The notes: generated by a model from the sequence alone, not told the origin. A stretch of 64,000 nt of DNA from Clitoria ternatea (GCA_037962975.1 CM075676.1:91458001-91522000); one strand, 5' to 3'. Shown: positions 10,599-21,654, numbered from the stretch's first letter. Made by a program: numbers and translations.

Positions 10599-12803
10599 CT
10601 AGCTGTAGTAAACTCGTAAGTTTTGAGTATTCCATTTGTTGCGGATTGGAGTTCCATCAAGTTCTTCCAACCGGTATGACCCTCTTCCAGTCACCTCCGA
10701 AACTCTATAAGGACCTTCCCACATCGGTGCTAGCTTTCCTTGGTGGGCGAACTTATTCCCCACACTGGCCTTTCTCAGAACGAGGTCTCCGGTGTTAAAA
10801 GCTCTGTACTGGACATGTTTATTATATCGGAGTGCAGCCTTTGCTTTTATTGCCTGATCTCTAACGAAAGCTTTTTCTCTTAGCTCCTGGAGGACGTCCA
10901 GTTCTGATGCCAAGTTGGCGTTGTTATCTTCAGCTGAAAAATACTCCACACGAGCTGATCTTGTTTGTAACTCCACTGGGATCATCGCCTCAACCCCGTA
11001 CGTCAGCCGGTATGGGGATTCGTTAGTTGAAGAATGAGGCGTAGTGCGGTATGCCCATAAAACATGGCATAGCTGGTCAGTCCATCCTCCCTTCGCTTCT
11101 CCCAGACGCTTCTTCAACCCCTTTAGCACTTCTCGGTTAGCTACCTCTGCTTGTCCATTGGTTTGGGGATGTTCAACAGATGAGAATATCTGGATTATCC
11201 CCAGCCCTTCAAGCAAATCCGTGAACTTTTTGTCTGTAAACTGGGTGCCGTTGTCAGTTACAATCCGCCCTGGCACCCCGAACCGAGCTATGATATTCTC
11301 GTACATGAAACGTCTTGTACGTGCAGAAGTGATATGCACTACAGGTTCTGCCTCGATCCATTTGGTGAAATAGTCTACCCCCACAATCAAGTATTTGATA
11401 CCTCCTGGCGCAGTGGGAAACAGACCCAAAATATCGAGGCCCCATTGGTAGAACGGCCAAGGCACGGCAGATGAAGATAACTCTTGGGCCGGTGTATGGT
11501 GGAGATTGGAAAATTTTTGGCAAGCGTCGCACTTCCTCACGAAATCTGCGGAATCCTGCTTCACAGTAGGCCACCAGTATCTAGCCCTGAGGACTTTTCT
11601 CATTAGGCTTCGGCCTCCAGCATGGTGCCCACATTGCCCCTCGTGCACCTCAGCCAAGACCGCTTGAACTTCGTCTTCTCTTAAACATGAAAGATATGGG
11701 ACAGAGAATCCCCTTCTGTAGAGAACACCATCGACCATAGTAAAATATGGAAGCTCCCTCTTCACTCGTCTCCTTTCCTTCTCGTCAGTGGGAAGTTGAC
11801 CATCAGCCAGATAGCGAATATAGGGAATGACCCAAGAATCCTCATATGGATAGCTCACCATGACAGCATTCAAAGAAGGATACAGAGGTATACTGGGCGA
11901 TGTCAAAGTGCTTTGAACCACCGTTGTTGTGCTGCCAGGCTGCTTTGTACTTGCCAATCTTGACAAGATGTCCGCTCTGGTGTTTTCTTCCCTGGGCACA
12001 TGCTTGAACTCTAAAACTTCAAATCTTCCCTTCAACTCATTAACACAATTCAAGTACAATTGAAGTTGTGGTTCCTTCGCCTGGTACTCCCCCTGGATCT
12101 GCGAAATCATCAGCTGGGAATCACTGCAGAGTGTAACTGCTGATGCTCCGATGTCAATCGCCGCACGGAGACCGGCCAAGCATGCTTCGTATTTAGCTTG
12201 ATTGTTGGAGGTCTTGAAATTGAATCGGAGGGAAATTTCTAAGTGCACACCGTCATCACTTTCTACCACCACTCCTGCTCCACAACCTTTGCTGTTCGAC
12301 GAGCCGTCAACGTAGATGGTTCAATGCGCTCGAGGGGTGGCCGGGTCCGCCCCAGTCATTTCTACTACAAAATCGGCCAACGCTTGCGCCTTGATGGCTC
12401 CTCGAGGCTCATATGAAATTTCAAATTCAGACAGCTCGATAGACCACTTTATCATCCTTCCGGCGAGGTCTGGCTTGCTAAGCACTGAACGGAGTGGCAG
12501 ATCCGTTCTCACCAATACTGGGTGCGCATGGAAATAAGGCCTCAGCCGTCGTGACGCCCACACAACTGCCAGGGCGGCTTTCTCAATCTTCTGATACCTT
12601 CCTTCCGCCCCCTGGAACGTTTTACTAGTAAAGTACACCGGTCTCTGCCCTTCAGGGGTTTCTTTCACCAAGGCCACACCTAGAGCTTATCAGAGATCGC
12701 TAAGTATAAGATTAACGTCTCGCCAGGGTCAGGCTTAACCAGAATTGGTGGACTCGAGAGAACGGCCTTGAGCTGCTGGAAGGCTTGCTCTTGTTGCAGT
12801 TGC
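10599..12803 (-). pseudogene. E1 pol remnant: RNase H, archaeal-type RNase H, integrase
   Basis: The frame begins inside the RT tail (12803 down: AFQQLKAVLSSPPILVKP) just after a deletion junction with gag. RNase H follows (12321-12677, VYFTSKTF..KIEKAAL), then after an in-frame TGA (at the Trp before TIYVDGSS, about 12318-12320) the archaeal-type RNase H (GAGVVVESDDG, SNNQAKYEA, LCSDSQL, HVPREENTRAD). The integrase has GHHAGG and CDACQKF zinc-binding residues and the core D (LDILG), D (VTDNGTQF) and E (QAEVANRE). The C-terminal GDLVLRKASV..GPYRV block ends at 10599. A frameshift lies near 12680. The two RNase H domains identify the Tat lineage. The RT catalytic core is absent, so replication would need enzymes supplied in trans. 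Confidence 0.88.
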
Positions 12804-13736
12804 CTCTAGATGCATCTCTATGCCCACATATTTGGAAGCTTTCCTTCGAAACTCCTCGAAGGTTGTAGGTGGGCTTTTTGCCAAAGATAGGGCAAAGGCT
12901 GAACCAGGCTGAAGAGCTTCCACTACAATATGGAGTTGTATGGCCTCCGTGAGGTTAGGGACCAAAGCAGCCTCCTTGTAAAACCTTTTCAGGAACTCCT
13001 TAAGAGTTTCAGTTTCTCCTTGCCTTATCTGGGCCAGGGTGTGAGAAGTTCTTGGGATATCCCTAGAGATGACAAAATGGCTTTCGAATGCAGCAGCCAT
13101 TTCCTCCCAAGAGTCTATGGATCCTGTGGGTAAGCTTTTAAACCAGCTAAGAGCTTTCTCTGTCAACGTCCTTGGGAACATCCTGCACATAACATCTTCA
13201 TCTGCTCCCAGATACATAGCTTCATAAACATAAGCATCCAAATGCTTAGTGGGGTCGGTCTCTCCATTATACTTCCCGATCGACAATGGCTGAGTTGTTT
13301 GCAAGTGTTTTGGGATGACAATACTCATCAGCCTTCTTGAGAAAGGGACACTAAGCTTGTATGTCCCTGAAGTTACCACCGCCTGCTCCCTTCTCCTGGT
13401 GCTGACTCTATCACCAGAGTCCTGCGTTTGCTCCCTCTCTTCATATGTGGGGATCTTCGAATACTGGAGGGTTGTAGATCTATCCCTCGCTGATGCATGG
13501 TGAGCATCCTCTGCATGAGACACTACTCTGTCCCCAGCTCCTCCTCTCTCCCGCCTCAACTCCATCAGCTCCTCCCTGAGTTGCTTGATAACCTCATCGC
13601 GAGGGTCAGGCGTCTGCACTTGCACCATCCTCCGGGTTTGAGTTACAGGGGATTCGAAGATGAGTCTCCTCCCAGCCTGTTGATGGGTCACATCCTCCAC
13701 GTGACCTTCCACGAAATCTCTCCTATCACCTTCCAT
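12795..13736 (-). pseudogene. E1 gag, C-terminally truncated
   Basis: Starts MEGDRRDF 63 nt inside the 5' LTR. It contains the Retrotrans_gag-type capsid region (PLSIGKYNGETDPTKHLDAY, CRMFPRTLTEKALSWFKSLP, SRDIPRTSHTLAQIRQGE). It matches E2 gag closely up to KYV.IEMHLEA, then changes abruptly to RT-tail sequence in another frame at about 12790-12803. The nucleic-acid-binding zinc knuckle and the protease are lost. Capsid assembly might survive, but RNA binding by the knuckle cannot. Confidence 0.88.
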
Positions 13737-13780
13737 TGTGACAACCGAACTTCTGCGAAAATGGGAATAACTCTATCGAG

Positions 13781-13798
13781 TCCCACTGGGCGTGCCAA
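13781..13798 (-). other. E1 primer binding site
   Basis: TTGGCACGCCCAGTGGGA on the minus strand, immediately after the 5' LTR. The identical 18 bases follow the E2 5' LTR (31418-31435). I do not assign the priming tRNA. Confidence 0.75.
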
Positions 13799-14603
13799 TG
13801 AACTGGTCTGGACCGGGGTCTAGAATCCGGTGTGGGACCAGCCACAAGAATGCAGGTATTTTTAGGGTTTGCACACCGGAACAGTGTATATCCGATGTAT
13901 TAATCCGGTCTCTCAGTGGGAGAAGCCGGTCTTGTTGTCCTGGAGATCCTTCACACCAATATTTCGTGTTGTAGGGGGGCGAAAGGTGGTGCCACCTGCG
14001 AAGATTCTCCGACGCTCAAGTTAGAAGAGTGTAAGACTCAATGAATGCTTAAGCGAAGTAATAGTAAAAAGTGTGAGATAGAACAACGATACCATGCATG
14101 TGTATTGATATGGGCTTCTTATAGTTGAACGTAAGAGAAATGAGTCGTTGGATGCAGGTGGGTCCCTTAGCTCTGATTGCGTGTATATTGTGTCAATCAA
14201 AGTGGCTCGACTTTCAGAATGTGTCAGGAGGGTAGGTCAATTATCAGAGTACGATCCTCTAGGGAGAGGAGAGGATAATCACCTTTTCCGCATAATCTGC
14301 TGACACGCCCACTTACTTTCTGAAGCCATTGATGTGACGTATTTTGCTACAAACAGTGTCTTCGTTGATAAGTTATCAGGGACTCTTCTCTTGCTGTGAC
14401 TGAAAAGCCAACAGTTATATAAACACCCTGTAAAAATGAACATAGAACCGCTATGGAGAAAATGAATAATGTTGTCGTGGAGTGAGGACGGACGGCCAGA
14501 CAACGGATATCCGGTGTGGTAATGTTGAACCAGGACACCGGTTTTCCTTATATGAGGTCAGTCTGACGTCACAAGAATGGGGGCCGGTATCCAGACCGGA
14601 TCA
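13799..14603 (-). repeat. E1 5' LTR
   Basis: 805-bp partner of 4815-5619, with about eight substitutions, followed by the target duplication gatag (14604-14608). Its frames (for example 14279-14503) duplicate those in the other LTR and are not genes. Confidence 0.95.
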
Positions 14604-14608
14604 GATAG

Positions 14609-14843
14609 AATCCATACCCCTTTGGGTCTTTGGCAAACCAAGTACAAAATCCATTAAAATATCAACCCAGGAAGCATTAGGTGTAGGTAAATGGGTGTAA
14701 AGACCATTAGGTGAAACTTTAGATTTAACTTTTTTACAAGTAATACACCTATAGCATAGTCTTGCTACATCTCTTTTCATTTTAGGCCAATAGAAATGTT
14801 CATTAAGAGTGGACAATGTCTTATCTCTACCAAAATGGCCCAT
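14609..14843 (-). pseudogene. CRM-like integrase N-terminus
   Basis: Reads MGHFGRDKTLSTLNEHFYWP, then CYRCITCKKVKSK: part of the HHCC zinc-binding domain, then MDFVLGLPKTQRG with the first catalytic Asp. It stops at the E1 insertion and continues at 4809. The first zinc-binding His lies before an upstream break. Confidence 0.85.
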
Positions 14844-14853
14844 AAGTCCCCCC

Positions 14854-15444
14854 TCATGACTCTCTCACCAAAAGTTCTCTCATGGATCCTCTAGGAATGT
14901 AAATCTTATTAGCTTTGAAGAGAAAACCATCTAAAATGTGAAACCCATGACTTGAAGTGGTTGCACCACAAGAGTGGTAGATAGTAGAAAAGTCTATATT
15001 ACTGGGATACAAGTGCTTTATTTCATTAAGTTCATAGAACTTAGCTCCAAGAGAAGCTATCAAGTTATGCCTTCTAGATAAAGCATCCGCCACCACATTG
15101 GATTTTCCATTTTTGTACTTAATGACATAAGGAAATTGTTCCAAGAATTCAACCCACTTTGCATGTCGCTTGTTTAACTTATGCTGCCCTTTAATATGTC
15201 TAAGCGATTGGTGATCGCTGTGGATGACAAATTCTTTAGGGATCAAATAATGTTCCCAAAATTATAGGGCTCTAATTAAAGCATAAAACTCTTTGTCATA
15301 GGTTGGGTAATTTAAGGAAGCCCTATTGAGTTTTTCACTGAAAAATGCAATAGGGTGTCCTTCTTGCAAAAGCACAACACTAATTCCCACATTAGATGCA
15401 TCACACTCAAGCTCAAAAGTTTTAGAAAAATTTGGAAGTGCCAA
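14854..15444 (-). pseudogene. CRM-like RNase H
   Basis: FELECDASNVGISVVLLQEG, PIAFFSEKLN and YPTYDKEFYALIRAL (15262-15444), then after a stop EFVIHSDHQSLRHIKGQHKL and SNVVADALSRRHNL (14854-15246). The acidic residues D (ECDAS), E (DKEFYA) and D (HSDHQ) are still present. It normally degrades the RNA of the RNA/DNA hybrid. A stop at about 15247-15261 disrupts it. Confidence 0.85.
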
Positions 15445-15492
15445 AATTGGAGCATGAGTGAGTTTATCCTTAAGGTCATTAAAATCTTTCTC

Positions 15493-16400
15493 TTACCTTA
15501 GACCCCATATAAAAGGAGCATTTTTCTTAACCAACTCATTGAGTGGTGAGGCCAAGGTAGAAAAATCTCTAACAAACCTTTTGTAGAAACTAGCCAAACC
15601 ATGAAAACTTCTTACTTCATTTACATTCTTAGGTGTTGGCCAATCTTGTATTGCTCTTACTTTAGCATGATCTACTTCTACTCCTTTTGAACTTACTATA
15701 AATCCAAGGAAGACAATGTTATCCATGCCAAAAGAACATTTTTCAAAATTTGCATAAAGGTGATTTGTTCTCAAGGCAAGTATAACTTGTCTAAGATGTT
15801 CAAGGTGAGAGGTCATGGTCTTAGAGTAAATTAGAATATCATCAAAATAGACCATAACGAAGTGCCCAATAAATTCCCTCAAAGCATGGTTCATCAATCT
15901 CATAAAACCTTCTTTGATTCGTATTTGGTGATATCCACTTTTAAGGTCAACCTTAGAGAATATGATGGAGCCACTTAATTCATCAAGCATATCATCAAGT
16001 CTAGGTATTGGATGCCTATACTTGATGGTAATATTGTTAATGGCTCTACAATCAGTGCACATTCTCCATGAACCATCTTTCTTAGGAACAAGCAAAATAG
16101 GTAAGGAACATGGACTTAAACTCTCCCTTATCCATCCTTAGATAGTAGCTCGTTCACTTGTTTCTCAATCTCTAGGATTTCTTTAGGATTACATCTATAA
16201 GAAAGCCTATTTGGTAAGCTAGCACCTGGGATGAGATCTATCTGATGTTCTATGCCCCTTACAAGAGGTAATCTATTTGGAATGTCTTTTGGAAAGATGT
16301 CCCTAAATTCTTCTAAGATGTTTTGAACTCCTTTGGGCAAGCTAGAAGGGAAGGAGCCCATTAAGCACATAGAAGTGCTAGGAGTATCTTTAGGGTACAT
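15493..16400 (-). pseudogene. CRM-like reverse transcriptase with core deletion
   Basis: IEHQIDLIPGASLPNRLSYR (16128-16400) leads into LVPKKDGSWRMCTDCRAINN and HPIPRLDDMLDELSG, SKVDLKSGYHQIRI. The frame then jumps from RIKEG straight to FMRLMNHALREFIG, so the ~30 residues that normally hold FGLYEWLVMPFGLTNAPSTF are missing in frame. YFDDILIYSK with the catalytic DD survives. A stop near 16096-16127 also breaks it. Confidence 0.88.
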
Positions 16401-16826
16401 GACATATAAGGGTTAATGAAGAAGCAAAGCTTGCTTCACATCATGTTTTGTTGCTAAGAGATTGGGTTTAGAGTCATCATGTATGACAACTCCTTTGCCT
16501 TTATCTTTTTTGATTTTTCTATGTTTATCTTTTTGTTGGGAAGAGGAAGAACCTACTTCCCTGTCCCTTTTTAACTTCATCTAAAGTTGATCCTTTAAAA
16601 CCTAACGAGGAGTCAAGGGATGTAACACAATTTTCTTATTCTCATACTTAAAAGTGAGGGTGTTAGAGAACCCCTCATGGATGACCTTCCTATCAAACTG
16701 CCAAGGTCTTCCTAACAGGATATGAGTTGCTTCCATGGGTACTATATCACATAACACTTCATCTTTGTATGACCCTATGGTGAAGTTTATAAGGCCTAGG
16801 GTGATCTACAAGTTTTAAACCCATTT
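16401..16826 (-). pseudogene. CRM-like protease C-terminal half and linker
   Basis: From about 16800 down the minus strand reads YKDEVLCDIVPMEATHILLG, RPWQFDRKVIHEG and TFKYENKKIVLHPLT, the end of the protease fold and linker to RT. Just upstream, GLKLVDHPRPYKL is in another frame. The plastid fragment separates it from the active-site half. Confidence 0.75.
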
Positions 16827-16831
16827 TATAA

Positions 16832-17056
16832 TTGGCAAGAGGTCAACGATTGCGTGAGTTGCTTAAACAATCCCAATCGGCCCCTCTCACTGTAGAAGAA
16901 CAGATAATAACTATTTATACTAGAACGGATGGTTATCTTGAAAGGGTAGAATAAACCTTAAATGGGAATAAACCTCAATTTAAAGAAATCATATCTTCCA
17001 CCAAGACATTCACTGGAGAAGCAGAAACCCTTTTGAAGGAAGCTATTCATACTATC
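16832..17056 (+). pseudogene. atpA: Plastid atpA fragment in nuclear DNA (NUPT)
   Basis: The plus strand translates as LARGQRLRELLKQSQSAPL, TVEEQIITIYTRTDGYLE, then NKPQFKEIISSTKTFTGEA and ETLLKEAI. This is the C-terminal region of the chloroplast ATP synthase CF1 alpha subunit. A TAA and a deletion of roughly ten codons replace the segment between GYLE and NKPQF, so it cannot function. It lies inside the minus-strand CRM-like protease, between NGSCSNVASQ and GLKLVDHPRPYKL. No target duplication is evident, as expected for end-joining capture of organelle DNA. A mitochondrial atp1 origin is less likely because the wording is the plastid one. Confidence 0.88.
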
Positions 17057-17061
17057 CTTTG

Positions 17062-17311
17062 ACTAGCCACATTTGAACAACTCCCATTGTCCACAATTAG
17101 AGAACATAGTTTTTCATTTATGTAACATCTTGTGTAAAAGATGTTCTCTCTTAGTGTACAGTCATCCGCCTTTACATGACTTCTAAGAAGCCTTCGAATC
17201 ATGTAAAGTTCACCATCATCTCCCAAAATATACTGATTGTCATATGAGTAACTACTTGAGTCATCACTTAAAGAATGAACATTAGAATTAGAGTCTAATT
17301 GACTTGAGTAG
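17062..17311 (-). pseudogene. CRM-like protease active-site half
   Basis: Reads FYTRCYINEKLCSLIVDNGS then CSNVASQ, the aspartic protease start, with DNG at the usual D[ST]G or DGG position. Upstream is acidic/Ser-rich linker (LDSNSNVHSLSDDSSSYSYD). It is cut by solo LTR A1 on one side and the plastid fragment on the other. Confidence 0.82.
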
Positions 17312-19210
17312 TGTAACACCCCCTTATATACACGAGACATATATCTATTCTTCTTGCTTTTTTTTTAAAAGAAAGATATACATATTTATCACTTCTTATC
17401 TCGTGTATACAATGACGTATATACATCTAATTTTCTTTGAATTTTGAAAGTAAAAAGTTTTAAATTATTCATAATGATAAAATGAACTTTCAGAAAATCA
17501 TAAGTGATCAAAGATTACAGTATCATATCCAAAGAATAAGGTTTATTGAAGTTTAACCTTTACATTGATTTACAATCATCTAACTTAATATTGTATTAAG
17601 GTAAACTAAAACTAAAAATTTAATACCTCTACTTTGACTATAACCAATTATTTCCTTATCTTCAAACCATGTGATCTTGAATCCTATTCTTGTCACATCT
17701 CTTCTCCTATCCGATTGAGGATGAAACCAATTTACCCTCTTGTAATTTCATCCTTTCATCTTGAACTGCTAGCTATATATTATATAACATATATTTTGGA
17801 CACAAAATTCAAACAAGAAGGAGTGAGAAACAGAATATAATACTTTACAGATAAGACATAAGTATAAGGGTTTTCACAATCTAATATAATAATTTCAATC
17901 ACAATCATATACATAATCAATTATGAATATAGAGTTTTTATAACATAACAATTATATTTTCATCCACAACCACCCACATAGAATGTCACAATCACATGAA
18001 TGTCATGCAATGTTTTTAATACTATCATCTCATTCATTCTATGCATGTGGGCCCTTAAAGTTTTAGTTTGCACTAGGCCAACCAGAAGTTTACACTGTTT
18101 CATAAATTCCGGATAATAATAACATAAATGCCTTCATGGCATATGAACACCTTAACTGGCGTGGAAACACTTAGAGACTAGTCAGACTGAGAAAGTTTTT
18201 ATTGTGAAAGTACCCGACACTAGGGAGCGACCCCAGGTCACCTGAAGCACCCTTTCACACCCTCTCATCCCAAGGCTCGCAATTAAGCCTCCTCTAATGT
18301 ATCCTCAGTTTCTATAATCCTTCCCCAGGCAATATCACATCTCATTTCTCTTTAATGATTCATGATGCATGAACTACTCGCATATTTAGTTGGTTAAGAC
18401 TTTTAGAAACTCAATTATTAAATACCATAAAGGTTCACAAAATCATCACAATAAACTGTACATTCCCATAAGTTCTTCTTTGAACTTCTGTTATACTGAA
18501 ATAATTTAGTACAGTCTTCAAATTCAGATCTTACCAAAATTGAGTTTCCAAGCCTTAAATATCTCAAAACTTTCTCCTAAAAATCTCCACATACTTACAT
18601 AATCTTTCTCAATTTGAATCTTAACTAGATTGAGTTTTAGAAATCTCGACAAAATATTCTTTAGTTATTTCGTTAGGGAAAACCAAAATAATTTACTTTA
18701 AACTTCTAATTTCTAAAGAAAATAATTTAAAATCATTAACTAAGAATACTTAAAACTATAAAAATTTTCTTTAATTCAAGAATTAATTATCTCAACCTCT
18801 GATTTTCATAAAATAGCTTCTTTCTAATACTAGATTTTATTATTGAAATTAAAAATAAAGTTAGTGAAAATTATTTCTAAGAAGAAATAAAAGACTAAAA
18901 TAATTATAAAATACTTTCTCTTGGAATAAAAATTTAAAGAGTAAGGTAAGAAAATTCTTACTGAGTTTTAACTTTCCGTCATGCTTGCTATATGCTCAAA
19001 CTTCATATCACAAGGTCATCAATCATTCATCAACCATAATCAAGTATAGTAATCTCATCAATCACAATCAAATATCATCAATCATAATTGTATATTATTA
19101 ATCACAGTCTAATACAATATCATTAATCGAAATTAAATACAATTAATTATAATCAAGTCAAATCAACTAAATATTGCTCATAATTATAATTCAAACTTTA
19201 ATGGTTATTT

Positions 19211-19401
19211 TATTATGAATAATTATGGATGTCCCCCCTAAAGTTTTGATATTTATAAATGTCCCCCTCTCACCTCCTATAAATACCCCCTTCACTCATT
19301 AATACAACACACACTTCATTTCTATTCTCTCATTTCTCTCTTCAAATTTCTCTTCCTCCATAATTCTTCTTCCTTCATAATTTTTAGTTTATTTTATAAC
19401 A
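19211..19401 (+). repeat. Copia 5' LTR
   Basis: 191 bp, starting TATTATGAATAA (both LTRs have TA where TG is usual) and ending TATAACA, forming short inverted ends. A TATA box (cctataaatacccc, about 19278-19291) is the likely promoter. Confidence 0.93.
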
Positions 19402-19416
19402 CGTTATCAGCACGAG
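19402..19416 (+). other. Copia primer binding site
   Basis: CGTTATCAGCACGAG directly after the 5' LTR, where the priming tRNA anneals. The TTATCAG core resembles the Met-tRNA type site, but I do not assign the tRNA. Confidence 0.6.
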
Positions 19417-19510
19417 GTCCTGACCAACTGAGATATAAGGTAACATAGCATTTTAATTTCTTTTCATAATTTTATTTCAATTTATATTATATGTATATAT
19501 GTTATAATAA

Positions 19511-19698
19511 GTTCCCGAAGAACTTAAATTTTAAACATCTCCGAAGGATGTATAACATTATATCTATATCATAAAAAATAGGTTCCTGAAGAACTTATTC
19601 ATAAACATCCCTGCAGGATGTGTAAAATTAATAATTAAATAAATTAGAATTCCTGAAGAATTCTTCTTAAAATATTTATTAATAAGTTCCTGAAGAAC
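19511..19698 (+). repeat. Six covarying mini-hairpins in the copia leader
   Basis: Six 13-17 nt inverted repeats at 19511-19523, 19536-19550, 19582-19594, 19606-19620, 19647-19663 and 19686-19698. The arms differ but always pair: GTTC/GAAC, CATC/GATG, GTTC/GAAC, CATCC/GGATG, GAATTC/GAATTC, GTTC/GAAC. The centres are similar (CCGAA, CTGAA, CTGCA). They lie in the untranslated leader between primer site and gag. Confidence 0.75.
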
Positions 19699-20613
19699 TA
19701 TAAGAATAAAAAAAATGGTATATAATTTTATGAGCTATTGCTGATTTTATTCATCATTATATATTTTACGTTGCCTTTTATATTACTTTCTGTTAAGCAT
19801 AATCATGAAGGCATTGTGTTAATTAAACTAAAATTTAATTAATGAAATTAATATTAATTTTTTTTCTACCACTTTTACTAAATATTGTTTTTACTTTCAA
19901 TTATACTATAACTTCACGTGTTCCTTCTAATTTCCAATTGCAATCCACTTCAATCCACTTTCAATTTTTCACTATAGCTTCACGTTCCAATTTTGGAATT
20001 GTTAATGCATTAATTTTGTTAGTGCAATCCACTTTCAATTGTTGCTTCACGTTCCAATTAATTTTGTTAGCTAGTGCTCCAATTTTGGAATTGTTAATGC
20101 ATTAATTTTGTTAGCTAGTGCTTCAATCATCAACTTTATTTTCCACTTTATTTACTATACAATCACAGCATTTATTTTGCTTTGAATTATAGATATTAAT
20201 TTCTCATAATTAATATTTATAAATAATATAATATATTTTATAAATTAATGGGTTAATAAATAAGATAGTATTTATAAGGATTCGAACTCGGGACTTATAG
20301 CATGATAAGTTATCAATCTACCATTAGACCACTAGTATTTGAGTGATATTTTTATGAAAAGTTTAAATTTTCATTACCGGATCATTTATGTGAAATTTTA
20401 TAAATTACTCTATCTATATTTTTTTTAAAAAAAGGAGAAAAAACTAATATTACTCTTATAATAAAAAAAATAAAATATATATATATATATATAACATAGT
20501 CATTGTTAACTTGTTTTATTACTATTACCTTCCATTATTAGACAATTATAGTTAATATATTTATTGAAGTATTATCTAACTTATTATTTGTAATTTCTTG
20601 CATAGAAATAACT
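19699..20613 (+). other. Copia leader, AT-rich
   Basis: Untranslated leader before gag. A segment with cttcacgttccaattttgga and ttaatgcattaattttgtta is duplicated (about 19978-20025 and 20047-20118), and a (TA)n run lies at about 20477-20493. A tRNA-like insert sits at 20274-20332. The 87-codon frame at 19842-20105 covers the duplicated low-complexity part and is not convincing as a gene. Confidence 0.55.
20274..20332 (-). repeat. tRNA-like (SINE-type) fragment in the copia leader
   Basis: The minus strand has an A-box-like GTGGTCTAATGGTAGA and a strong B-box, GAGTTCGAATCC, 25-30 nt apart, as in a tRNA gene. The stems around the B box pair poorly, so it is not a working tRNA. The 59-bp core is bordered by an 8-bp direct repeat, tagtattt (20266-20273 and 20333-20340), suggesting retroposition. 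Confidence 0.5.
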
Positions 20614-21654
20614 ATGTCAAATATTACCAACCTTGAGTTCGTGGCTCTTGACATATCTGGAAAAAACTATCTATCATGGACATTGGATGCTGAAATCCAT
20701 TTAGATGCAAAAGGTCTCGGAGACACCATTAAAAATGGAAATCAGGCATCTAGTCAAGATAAAGCTAAAGCCATGATATTTTTACGCCACCATATCCATG
20801 AAGGGTTAAAAAATGAATACTTAACAGTTAAAGACCCTCTTGTTCTGTAGAATAATCTAAAAGAAAGATACGACCATCAAAAGGATATAATTCTTCCAAA
20901 AGCCCGTTATGAATGGATGCATTTACGATTTCAAGATTTTAAATCCGTAAATGAGTATAATTCTGCAATGTTTAGAATTACTTCGAGATTGAAATTATGT
21001 GGAGAACAAGTCACTGAAAGTGACATGTTAGAAAAGACATTCTCTACTTTTCATGCATCCAATTTGCTCCTGCAGCAGCAATATCGCCAAAAGGGCTTTA
21101 CAAAATATTCTGAATTAATTACTTGTCTCCTTGTGGCTGAGCAAAATAATGAATTGCTTATGCAAAATCATGAATCTCGTCCAACTGGAACTGCTCCATT
21201 CCCAGAAGTGAATGTAGCAACACACGATCATAATACTCATGGTCGTGGTCGTGGTCGTGGCCGTAGCCGCGGTCGTGGACGAGGTAATGCTCGGGGACAT
21301 GGTATTGGTCGTGGATATGGTTATGGCCGTGGTCATGGTCGGAATGATAAGAGATCATCATTCACATGGAAAAATAAAGAACATATGAAAAAAGGGACAG
21401 ATGCTCAAAATAGCGAACAAACTAAAAATATTTGCTATCGTTGTGGTAGCAAGGGACACTGGTCTCGAGTTTGTCGCACACCAAAGCATCTCGTAGATCT
21501 ATACCAAAAATCCCTTAAAAATAAAGGGAAGATAATAGAGACAAATTTTACTGGTATAGATGATGATTTCTCTGATTTTAGTGTTGATGATTTTCTTACT
21601 CTTCCTGAAGAAGAAATTGACCACTCGGTTGGAGAAGGGAGTGCCCCTAAATAA
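20614..21654 (+). pseudogene. Copia gag (one nonsense codon)
   Basis: Starts MSNITNLEFVALDISGKNYL and continues through the copia-type gag domain (LKERYDHQK, HLRFQDFKSVNEYNSAMFRI, LKLCGEQVTESDMLEKTF). A Gly-Arg-rich tract (21241-21345, from a GGTCGT repeat) and a CCHC zinc knuckle, CYRCGSKGHWSRVC, bind nucleic acid. It ends with TAA at 21652-21654. TAG at 20848-20850 replaces what is probably a Trp codon (before NNLKERY); otherwise the frame is open. The product would form the virus-like particle in the cytoplasm. Gag and pol are in the same frame but separated by 123 nt. Confidence 0.93.

Larger units (their letters stand above)
4815..14603 (-). mobile_element. E1: Tat-lineage Ty3/gypsy element, minus strand, internally deleted
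   Basis: Bounded by 805-bp LTRs (4815-5619 and 13799-14603; about eight mismatches, near 1%) with TG..CA ends and a perfect 5-bp duplication, gatag, at 4810-4814 and 14604-14608. Order on the minus strand: 5' LTR, primer site, truncated gag, RNase H, a second archaeal-type RNase H (a Tat hallmark), integrase, hairpin modules and tandem repeats, an antisense two-exon gene, polypurine tract, 3' LTR. The gag zinc knuckle, protease and RT core have been deleted, so it is non-autonomous. Insertion into the CRM-like integrase makes it younger than that element. Confidence 0.95.

Noticed and set aside
20274..20332. Functional tRNA gene in the copia leader
   Set aside because: T-stem does not pair and no acceptor stem can be formed.
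21115..21361. His- and Thr-rich antisense frames opposite the copia gag
   Set aside because: Shadows of the Gly-Arg repeat (GGTCGT) on the coding strand.
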